Origin: B3-G11 sp036985855
GTDB lineage: Bacteria > Actinomycetota > Acidimicrobiia > Spongiisociales > UBA5794
Length of the DNA: 19,907 nt
Reading direction: 5' to 3'
Assembly (NCBI GenBank): GCA_036985855.1
Contig: BTQL01000045.1
Coordinates: 1 to 19,907 of the forward strand
Shown here: positions 1-8,417 of the stretch, piece after piece
Position numbering within the stretch: the first letter of the stretch is position 1
Layout: the number at the start of each line of letters is the position of its first letter
Translations under genes and position numbers: made by a program
Notes under the pieces: generated by a model
The model's input: the letters and a program-made list of their open reading frames with translations, nothing else
Database searches by the model: none
Told to the model about the DNA's origin: nothing

Positions 1-118
1 TCCGCTCAGCCAAAACCTTCGTAATAGCAGCAGTCAAGGTCGTCTTCCCATGATCAATATGACCCATCGTCCCAATATTCATATGCGGCTTCGACCGCTC
101 AAACTTCTCTTTCGCCAT
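1..118 (-). CDS. tuf: Elongation factor Tu, N-terminal 39 codons only
   Basis: EF-Tu is the GTPase that delivers aminoacyl-tRNA to the ribosome. The visible N-terminus starts MAKEKFERSKPH and contains the P-loop GHIDHGKTT at residues 19-27, which is diagnostic. The rest lies beyond the left edge. The ATG at 118-116 is preceded by an AGGAG-type ribosome binding site, and only 10 bases separate it from the fusA stop, so it is the last visible gene of the str operon. Residues 13 and 18 are Met where Val and Ile are more usual. Only one of the 39 codons ends in C, whereas 15 of the first 36 fusA codons do, so codon use here is unlike its neighbour. Confidence 0.96.
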   Translation of the reverse strand, partial: MAKEKFERSKPHMNIGTMGHIDHGKTTLTAAITKVLAER

Positions 119-128
119 TTGAGGTCTC

Positions 129-2213
<2,085 letters not shown>

Positions 2214-2219
2214 GTTCTC

Positions 2220-2687
2220 TTACCAGCGATAGTGGGCGAAGGCCTTGTTGGACTCAGCCATCTTGTGGACATCTTCGCGGCGCTTCACAGCAGCGCCGGA
2301 ACGGTTTGCGGCATCGAGGATCTCGTTGGCGAGGCGGTCAGACATCGTGGACTCACGACGCTTGCGAGCAAAGTCGACCAGCCAACGAACAGCCAGCGTC
2401 TGCGCGCGACGCGGACGGACCTCAACGGGGACCTGATAGGTCGAGCCACCAACGCGACGTGAACGGACCTCGAGGGTCGGCCGCACGTTGTCAATGGCAC
2501 GCTTGAGGATGGGAAGCGGGTCTGAACTGGTTCGCTTTTCAACGGTATCCATCGCGGTGTAGACGATGCGGCGAGCCGCGCCTTTCTTTCCCTTCAAGAG
2601 GATCTTGTTGATGATTTGGGTGACCAGAACCGACTGATAGATCGGATCCGGATCGAGCTTGCGTACTTCAGCTGGTGCCCTACGCAT
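2220..2687 (-). CDS. rpsG: 30S ribosomal protein S7
   Basis: S7 is a primary binder of the 3' major domain of 16S rRNA and contacts the E site. The 155 residues begin MRRAPAEVRKLDPDP and include the typical GGSTYQVPVEV and AVRWLVDFARKR segments, ending in FAHYRW, so the protein looks complete and of normal length. Its ATG overlaps the rpsL TAA by one base (TAATG), an arrangement for translational coupling inside the str operon. The fusA start follows 6 bases after its stop. Confidence 0.98.
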   Translation of the reverse strand: MRRAPAEVRKLDPDPIYQSVLVTQIINKILLKGKKGAARRIVYTAMDTVEKRTSSDPLPILKRAIDNVRPTLEVRSRRVGGSTYQVPVEVRPRRAQTLAVRWLVDFARKRRESTMSDRLANEILDAANRSGAAVKRREDVHKMAESNKAFAHYRW

Positions 2688-3058
2688 TACGAACCCTTCT
2701 TTGTGCCGTAGCGGGAGCGGGCCTGCTTGCGACCATCGACACCGGCAGCGTCGAGAGCCCCTCGAATGACCTTGTAACGAACACCAGGGAGGTCCTTCAC
2801 TCGTCCGCCACGGACGAGGACGATGGAGTGCTCCTGGAGGTTGTGGCCTTCACCGGGAATGTACGCGGTGATTTCCGCTCCAGACGAAAGGCGAATTCGC
2901 GCAACCTTGCGAAGGGCCGAGTTCGGCTTCTTCGGTGTAACGGTGTACACGCGCGTGCAAACGCCACGTCTCTGGGGAGAGCCGGCTAGGCCGACGGTCC
3001 TCTGCTTCTTCGGCTTTGGCTTCCGGCCCTGACGGACCAGCTGCTGTACAGTAGGCAC
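2687..3058 (-). CDS. rpsL: 30S ribosomal protein S12
   Basis: S12 sits at the decoding centre and controls accuracy. The 123 residues start MPTVQQLVRQGRKP and contain the loops TPKKPNSALRK and GGRVKDLPGVRY. The lysines equivalent to K43 and K88, the main streptomycin-resistance positions, are both present, so the sequence looks streptomycin-sensitive. The start is a GTG at 3058-3056, because the conserved N-terminus begins exactly there, with a GAGAG stretch just upstream. It is the first gene of the str operon and overlaps rpsG by one base. Its transcript probably begins near 3240, giving a leader of about 180 nt with two hairpins. Confidence 0.98.
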   Translation of the reverse strand: MPTVQQLVRQGRKPKPKKQRTVGLAGSPQRRGVCTRVYTVTPKKPNSALRKVARIRLSSGAEITAYIPGEGHNLQEHSIVLVRGGRVKDLPGVRYKVIRGALDAAGVDGRKQARSRYGTKKGS

Positions 3059-3088
3059 TTCTCTCTACGTCTCTCTCTTCGGCGCACA

Positions 3089-3111
3089 CCGACCCGAAAC
3101 TCGGGTATCGG
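3089..3111 (-). other. Hairpin in the rpsL leader
   Basis: On the minus strand an ACCCGA arm pairs with TCGGGT across a GTT loop, with a further CCG/CGG pairing outside two unpaired bases. It lies between the terminator-like hairpin and the rpsL start and has no T-run after it. It could take part in folding of the str-operon leader. Function is inferred only from position. Confidence 0.4.
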
Positions 3112-3125
3112 AGTTCTGACGAACG

Positions 3126-3163
3126 AAAAATCGGCCCGATGTGAATTGCACAACAGGACCGAT
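3126..3163 (-). terminator. Intrinsic terminator or attenuator in the rpsL leader
   Basis: On the minus strand ATCGGTCC pairs with GGGCCGAT (8 bp, one G-T pair). Inside it TGTG pairs with CACA around CAATT. The right arm runs directly into five T residues (A's at 3126-3130 on the plus strand). This is the classic shape of a Rho-independent terminator. It lies between the best promoter candidate (3247-3276) and rpsL, so it would act as an attenuator of the str operon. If the true promoter is downstream of it, it would instead end transcripts arriving from the M50 gene. Confidence 0.6.
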
Positions 3164-3246
3164 CCCTTGTGTGAACCTCTTCCGAAACAACAGCGTCCTG
3201 CAACGCCTCCGGGTACCGGCGGGTTCGGCTGGGATAACCAAGTGGG

Positions 3247-3276
3247 AGTATAGGGACGTGCGGTTCTAACACGCAA
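3247..3276 (-). promoter_or_regulatory. Probable promoter of the str operon
   Basis: The minus strand reads TTGCGT (3276-3271), an 18-base spacer, then TATACT (3252-3247). The -10 matches five of six consensus positions; the -35 matches only three. The same TATACTCCC string occurs upstream of tRNA-Trp at the right end of the window, which supports it as a genuine -10. Transcription would start near 3240, about 180 bases before rpsL. Confidence 0.5.
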
Positions 3277-3280
3277 GACA

Positions 3281-3300
3281 GGATGGCCACCTGGCCATCC
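3281..3300. repeat. Perfect inverted repeat next to the str promoter -35
   Basis: Nine bases (GGATGGCCA) are mirrored exactly across a two-base CC centre, giving a strong hairpin or a 20-bp operator-like palindrome. It ends four bases upstream of the putative -35 box. Neither strand has a T-run after it, so a classic intrinsic terminator is unlikely. A protein-binding site or a Rho-type pause hairpin for M50 read-through are both possible. Confidence 0.5.
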
Positions 3301-3398
3301 ACCACCTGGTTGAAGAGGCACCATACCAGATTCGGATTCAGGCTGAACGGAGGACGTGGCGCACGCAACATTGTGCCTATCCGCGCATCTTCTACTTA

Positions 3399-3527
3399 CT
3401 ACGTGTTGTCGAACCGAGCGAAGGCGTGAAGCTTCTCGACCTCGGTCACATCCGCGTATCCAACCGACGCGTACAGATCAACGAGCCCCTCACGAGACGG
3501 CAGATCATCGGCAACAATCACAACCAT
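3399..3527 (-). pseudogene. Possible acetyltransferase (GNAT-like) remnant, 42 codons
   Basis: An ATG-initiated frame of 42 codons reads like real protein: it contains IVADDLPSREGLVDLYASVG and then EKLHAFARFDNT before TAG. This resembles a terminal segment of GNAT-type N-acetyltransferases by eye, but it is far too short for that fold and lacks the acetyl-CoA-binding motif. No good ribosome binding site precedes the ATG, and the frame stays open upstream without a better start. It lies between the M50 gene and the str promoter. It could be a truncated relic or a chance frame; the family assignment is weak. Confidence 0.3.
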
Positions 3528-3543
3528 GCCAATACGGTAGTTC

Positions 3544-3578
3544 CGGCCTGATTCGTGATGCCTGAAACCTGATACCTG
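3544..3578. repeat. Degenerate heptanucleotide tandem repeat after the M50 gene
   Basis: Three clear consecutive 7-base units on the plus strand are ATGCCTG, AAACCTG and ATACCTG (3558-3578), with two weaker units before them (CGGCCTG, ATTCGTG). The array abuts the M50 stop codon. Similar period-7 arrays with other unit sequences occur at 12948 and 14377, and a weak one near 11992. Confidence 0.55.
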
Positions 3579-4307
3579 TCAAATCGGGAACTCCGGTGGA
3601 GGTCTTGGTGGGGTCGGGTCGGCGGGAGGTGCGGGTTGTGGATCGACTGGTGGTCTGGATTCGGCCTTCTGCCGAGCGACAGTCGCTCGATACTCGCGTA
3701 GTCCACTGAAGGCGAATACAACAACGATGATGGCGGCAAAGTCGTACCCGTTCACGAACGCAATCGGAACGACAACGGCGACCGTCATCCATGTGACTAT
3801 CTGACTGACAAGAGGCGCCTTCTCCTCGTTCACCATGGAGGCGAGATGCTGGGCCATGTGGCCCCCGTCGAGCGGGACGATCGGAACCCAGTTGAGGATG
3901 CCCCACACGAGAGCGGTGAAAATGAACGAGTCGAGAAAGACGGCGACCTCGTGGGACACACCGATGAACGCACCGCTTCGTCCCAGGAGTAGCAACGCTC
4001 CGCCGGCAACAATGCCGGTCGCCGATCCGGCGGCGGAGATGAGAAAAGATCGACCGTGACTGATAGTCCCGCTGTGGCTGTAGTTCGTGACACCACCGAG
4101 GCCGTACAGCGTGACCGCAATTCCCTTGGCTCCGAAGGTCCGTGCTGTCAGCGCGTGACCCATCTCGTGGAGCAGGATCGACACGAAGGCCGCTGCGGTC
4201 CATATACCAATATCGACACCGCTGTATGTCGTGGCTCCGAGCAACGCAATGAACAGAAAGGTGGCGTGAACCCCGACTGGGATACCGAACAGCGGAAACT
4301 TGAGCAT
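3579..4307 (-). CDS. M50-family (site-2-protease-like) membrane metalloprotease
   Basis: This is a 242-residue integral membrane zinc protease of the S2P / SpoIVFB / Rip type, which cuts substrates within the membrane. The zinc and catalytic motif HEMGH is at residues 47-51 and the third-ligand motif NWVPIVPLDGGH is at 139-150 (Asp147). Hydrophobic segments lie near residues 12-45, 87-110, 121-140 and 165-197. A Pro-rich cytosolic-like tail fills about 205-242. No PDZ or CBS domain is seen, so it is a minimal form. No Shine-Dalgarno precedes the ATG; a TAnnnT box ends 6 bases before it, so a leaderless transcript is likely. It sits between rpoC and the str operon, an unusual place. Its substrate is unknown. 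Confidence 0.9.
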   Translation of the reverse strand: MLKFPLFGIPVGVHATFLFIALLGATTYSGVDIGIWTAAAFVSILLHEMGHALTARTFGAKGIAVTLYGLGGVTNYSHSGTISHGRSFLISAAGSATGIVAGGALLLLGRSGAFIGVSHEVAVFLDSFIFTALVWGILNWVPIVPLDGGHMAQHLASMVNEEKAPLVSQIVTWMTVAVVVPIAFVNGYDFAAIIVVVFAFSGLREYRATVARQKAESRPPVDPQPAPPADPTPPRPPPEFPI

Positions 4308-4313
4308 GGGCGA

Positions 4314-4342
4314 AAGGTAGCGAGAGAACGTTTTCAGTTCAC
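4314..4342 (-). promoter_or_regulatory. Candidate leaderless promoter of the M50 gene
   Basis: The minus strand has GTGAAC, a 17-base spacer, then TACCTT (4319-4314), followed by six bases and the ATG. TAnnnT placed about 7 bases before the start codon is the pattern seen for leaderless mRNAs in Actinomycetota. The -35 match is poor (three of six). Confidence 0.4.
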
Positions 4343-4415
4343 GGTTCGCAGTCGGCGAACCCCCGGCGCCCTAGTGCAGACCGTTCTGTGGGCTGACAAC
4401 CGGACTCACTCCGGT
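4343..4415 (-). other. Two tandem hairpins downstream of rpoC
   Basis: After the rpoC stop the minus strand has ACCGGA/TCCGGT with a 5-base loop (4415-4399), then GGTTCGC/GCGAACC with a 5-base loop (4361-4343). Both stems are perfect, but neither is followed by a T-run. They could protect the rpoC 3' end or promote Rho-dependent ending. A plain intrinsic terminator is not supported. Confidence 0.4.
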
Positions 4416-4437
4416 CGAGAACCCTGGGTTACGCAAT

Positions 4438-7400
4438 TTACTCGTCGCTTGAGTCGGCTTCTGTGGACGGCGCAGATGGGGAGGCCGCACCGAGGGACGC
4501 GAGCCATTCGGCCGGATCGGCAGGCAACGTGTCGTCTGCAGACTCGACATCAACGTCTCCGAAGAGACCTGCCGCCGTCGGCACCTCGGCATCCGGCAGC
4601 ATCGGTTGGATCGCTTGGTAAGCGTCCGAGCCGGTTCCCGCAGGAATCAGCTTGCCGATGATCACGTTCTCCTTCAGACCACGCATGTAGTCAGACTTGG
4701 AGTTGAGTGACGCCTCTGTGAGCACCCGCGTCGTCTCCTGGAAGGACGCAGCGGAGAGCCACGAATCGGTCGCAAGGGAAGCTTTCGTGATACCCATCAG
4801 CTCTGGGCGACCCTCGGCCGGCTGCTTGCCGTCTTCGACGAGCTCGCGGTTGGCGTCACGGAAAACTTGGCCATCAACGAGCTCGGCCGGCAGCCAAGAC
4901 CCATCGCCCGGGTTCGCGATCCGTACCCTGCGAAGCATCTGGCGCACGATCAACTCGATGTGCTTGTCGTGAATATCGACGCCCTGAGATCGGTACACCT
5001 CTTGCACCTGATCAACCAGGTATCGCTGACACGCCCGGACACCTTGGATGGCGAGCACTTCCTTCGGGTCGAGCGGACCATCGGTGAGCTGCGCACCCGG
5101 CTCGATGATGTCGCCCTCAGCAACACGGATACGCGCACGGGCGGAGAGGTCATAGGAAACCACATCTTCATCACCGTCAACGATCACGATCGATCGTTGG
5201 CCTGTATCTGCGTCGGTTTCGAACTTCACGACACCGCCTGCCTCAGAAAGAAGGGCAACGCCCTTTGGCCTCCGGGCCTCGAAGAGCTCGGTGACACGAG
5301 GCAGACCGTGTGTGATGTCCTCACCGGCGATACCGCCAGTGTGGAACGTACGCATCGTCAGCTGGGTACCGGGTTCACCAATGGACTGCGCTGCCATGAT
5401 TCCGACAGCGGTGCCGGGCTCGACCATCACACCTGTGGCGAGATCGATGCCGTACGACATCTTCGCGATTCCATAGCGGCTCTCGTCAGTCAAGGGAGAG
5501 CGGACTCTGATCTCGAGGACCTCCTCGACCTCCTGAATGCCGTTGACCGCTTCGCGGTCGAGTACGAACCCGGCACGGAGCTTGCGGCCATCGGGTAACT
5601 CAGCGAACGACCTGCCGATCTTGACGTCCTCAGCGAGCACGCGACCGATGATCTTGTTCCGCAGATGACGGATCGGGTCACCGTTCTCGCGGATCGTGAT
5701 CATCAGTCCGGGGTCAGCGCTCTCCTCATCGTGGATGATGATCTCCTGGCTGACATCGACGAGACGACGGGTGAGATATCCGGAGTCAGCGGTACGGAGC
5801 GCCGTATCGGCAAGACCCTTTCTCGCGCCGTGTGTCGAGATGAAGTACTCGAGCACGGTGAGACCCTCACGGAAGTTCGCCTTGATCGGTTGCGGGATGA
5901 TGTCGCCTTTCGGATTGGCAACCAATCCACGCATACCAGCGATCTGGCGAAGCTGCATGATGTTCCCGCGCGCACCGGATCGGACCATCATGTCCATCGG
6001 ATTGAACGGATCTTCCTGCAGCGTCTCCTGCATGGCGTCCTTCACCTTGTCCGTGGCGACGGTCCAGATCTCGATCAATTCTGAGCGACGCTCGTCGTCG
6101 GTGATGACACCCTTCTGATATAGGTTCTCGACCTTTGCAGCCCTGTCCTCGAAGGCGGCCAGGATCTGCTTTTTTTGCGGAGGAGTCTTGACGTCCTGAA
6201 GACCGATCGTGAGACCGGCCTTCGTTGCGAAGCGGAAGCCGAGCTCCTTGATGTTGTCAAGGGTGTTTGCGACGTCCGGTTTGTCGTACGTGTGGATTAC
6301 TTCTTCGACGAGGGTCCGGACATCGGACTTGATCAACACAGCATTGATGTAGGGAAAGCCGATAGGAAACGCGCCGTTCATGATCGCACGACCGACTGTT
6401 GTCTCAGTGAGACCGCCAGACAAGACAGGCTCGTCGTCGATGAGCTCCTTGAGCATGGGCTTGAGTTTTGCATGGAGCTCAGCGTCACCGGCAAGCGACC
6501 CCACGCGCACCTTGATCGGAGCATGAAGCTCGAGGTCACCGTTCTCGTACGCCATGACCGCTTCATCAACGTTCGAGAACGCACGACCTTCACCTGTCGC
6601 CCCCTCTTTGACCGCAGACAGGTAGTACATACCGATGATCATGTCCTGAGAGGGCGTCACGATCGGACGACCATTCGCAGGGGAGAGCACGTTGTTCGAG
6701 GACAGCATGAGGATGCGCGCTTCTGCCTGTGCTTCGGCCGACAGCGGCAGGTGCACAGCCATCTGATCACCATCGAAGTCCGCGTTGAACGCCTCACACA
6801 CGAGGGGGTGCAACTGGATGGCCTTACCCTCGATGAGTACGGGCTCGAACGCCTGGATACCGAGACGGTGAAGTGTCGGGGCACGGTTCAGCAGCACAGG
6901 GTGCTCCTGGATCACATCTCCAAGCACGTCCCACACCTGGACACGACGTCGCTCAACCATCCGCTTTGCAGCCTTGATGTTCTGGGCGATGTCGAGATCG
7001 ACGAGACGCTTCATCACGAAGGGCTTGAAGAGCTCGAGGGCCATGATCTTGGGAAGACCGCACTGATGCAGGCGGAGATGGGGGCCAACCACGATGACCG
7101 AACGACCCGAGTAGTCGACACGCTTTCCGAGCAGATTCTGACGGAACCGTCCCTGCTTCCCTTTCAACATGTCTGACAACGACTTGAGTGGACGATTGCC
7201 CGGTCCAGTCACTGCCCGGCCGCGACGACCGTTGTCGAACAATGCGTCGACGGCCTCTTGGAGCATCCGCTTCTCGTTGTTGACGATGATCTCTGGGGCA
7301 CCGAGGTCGATCAGTCGCTTGAGTCGGTTGTTCCTGTTGATAACCCTGCGGTAGAGATCGTTCATATCCGATGTGGCGAAACGGCCACCGTCGAGCTGAA

Positions 7401-8379
7401 CCATTGGACGGAGGTCCGGTGGGATCACCGGCACGGCCTCGAGAATCATCCCCGTGGGATCGTTTTTGCCGTCCGCGAAGGGTTGAACAACCTTGAGACG
7501 CTTCTGAGCACGCTGCCTGCGCTGCTGGCTACGTGGGTCGACAAGATCCTCGCGGAGCTTCTCGACCTCGGCCTGAAGATCCATGCGGCTGATGAGGTCC
7601 TTTACAAACTCAGCTCCCATGCCACCGGTGTAGTACTCGCCGTAACGATCGACGATCTCACGCCAGAGCTGCTCTGACTCAACCAGCTCCCGAGGTTTCA
7701 TCGCCTTGAAGGTGTCGAACGCCTCATCGAGCAGGTCGATCTCAACCTGGGCACGCTCATCGCGGTCCTTGATCTCGCGCTCGACTTCTTTCTTGCGGGC
7801 GTTGATCTCATTCGGCTTCGCGCCTGCATCCTCCATCTGGGCGAGTTCGGCTTCGAGACGTTCGAGCCTGGCCTCACGCCACTCCTCGAGTTCCTCGGTG
7901 ATGAGCACGCGCTCGTGACGGGCTGCCTCTTCGAGATCCGGAAGGTCCTTCGTACGTTTGTCATCGTCGATGTCTGTGACGAGGTACGCCGCGAAGTAGA
8001 TGACCTTCTCGAGTTCCTTTGGAGACATGTCGAGCAGATAGCCGAGACGGCTTGGAACTCCCTTGAAGAACCAGATGTGTGTCACGGGTGCGGCCAGCTC
8101 GATGTGACCCATGCGCTCACGACGAACCTTGGCTCTTGTCACCTCAACACCGCAGCGCTCGCAAACGACACCGCGGAATCGCACGCGCTTGTACTTCCCG
8201 CAGTAGCATTCCCAGTCCCTGGTGGGACCAAAGATGCGTTCGTCGAACAGGCCGTCCTTCTCCGGTTTCAGAGTCCTGTAGTTGATCGTCTCGGGCTTCT
8301 TGACTTCGCCATATGACCAGGATCTGACCTGGTCTGACGAAGCGAGGCTGATTCTCAGTTCATCGAAAAGCTGTGGCAC
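4438..8379 (-). CDS. rpoC: DNA-directed RNA polymerase subunit beta'
   Basis: Beta' forms the active-centre clamp of RNA polymerase. The 1313-residue protein has the N-terminal zinc site C58, C60, C73 and C76, an actinobacterial-type charged coiled-coil insertion near 145-225, and the catalytic NADFDGD at 532-538 with the three Mg-binding aspartates. The trigger-loop and bridge-helix region ends in VGIMAAQSIGEPGTQLTMRTFHTGG. The start is GTG at 8379 with GGGAG seven bases upstream, 38 bases after rpoB. The second zinc site is missing: positions expected to be Cys are Ser887, Asp965, Ala972 and Ser975. The C-terminus is a short Ser/Asp/Glu-rich tail. Everything else looks functional. Confidence 0.98.
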   Translation of the reverse strand: MPQLFDELRISLASSDQVRSWSYGEVKKPETINYRTLKPEKDGLFDERIFGPTRDWECYCGKYKRVRFRGVVCERCGVEVTRAKVRRERMGHIELAAPVTHIWFFKGVPSRLGYLLDMSPKELEKVIYFAAYLVTDIDDDKRTKDLPDLEEAARHERVLITEELEEWREARLERLEAELAQMEDAGAKPNEINARKKEVEREIKDRDERAQVEIDLLDEAFDTFKAMKPRELVESEQLWREIVDRYGEYYTGGMGAEFVKDLISRMDLQAEVEKLREDLVDPRSQQRRQRAQKRLKVVQPFADGKNDPTGMILEAVPVIPPDLRPMVQLDGGRFATSDMNDLYRRVINRNNRLKRLIDLGAPEIIVNNEKRMLQEAVDALFDNGRRGRAVTGPGNRPLKSLSDMLKGKQGRFRQNLLGKRVDYSGRSVIVVGPHLRLHQCGLPKIMALELFKPFVMKRLVDLDIAQNIKAAKRMVERRRVQVWDVLGDVIQEHPVLLNRAPTLHRLGIQAFEPVLIEGKAIQLHPLVCEAFNADFDGDQMAVHLPLSAEAQAEARILMLSSNNVLSPANGRPIVTPSQDMIIGMYYLSAVKEGATGEGRAFSNVDEAVMAYENGDLELHAPIKVRVGSLAGDAELHAKLKPMLKELIDDEPVLSGGLTETTVGRAIMNGAFPIGFPYINAVLIKSDVRTLVEEVIHTYDKPDVANTLDNIKELGFRFATKAGLTIGLQDVKTPPQKKQILAAFEDRAAKVENLYQKGVITDDERRSELIEIWTVATDKVKDAMQETLQEDPFNPMDMMVRSGARGNIMQLRQIAGMRGLVANPKGDIIPQPIKANFREGLTVLEYFISTHGARKGLADTALRTADSGYLTRRLVDVSQEIIIHDEESADPGLMITIRENGDPIRHLRNKIIGRVLAEDVKIGRSFAELPDGRKLRAGFVLDREAVNGIQEVEEVLEIRVRSPLTDESRYGIAKMSYGIDLATGVMVEPGTAVGIMAAQSIGEPGTQLTMRTFHTGGIAGEDITHGLPRVTELFEARRPKGVALLSEAGGVVKFETDADTGQRSIVIVDGDEDVVSYDLSARARIRVAEGDIIEPGAQLTDGPLDPKEVLAIQGVRACQRYLVDQVQEVYRSQGVDIHDKHIELIVRQMLRRVRIANPGDGSWLPAELVDGQVFRDANRELVEDGKQPAEGRPELMGITKASLATDSWLSAASFQETTRVLTEASLNSKSDYMRGLKENVIIGKLIPAGTGSDAYQAIQPMLPDAEVPTAAGLFGDVDVESADDTLPADPAEWLASLGAASPSAPSTEADSSDE

Positions 8380-8417
8380 TTATTCGCTCCCGCTCTCAAA
8401 TTCGCGTATCTGCTTGC

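Noticed and set aside
6175..7176. 333-codon plus-strand open frame opposite rpoC
   Set aside because: Antisense to the catalytic core of rpoC with no recognisable domain.
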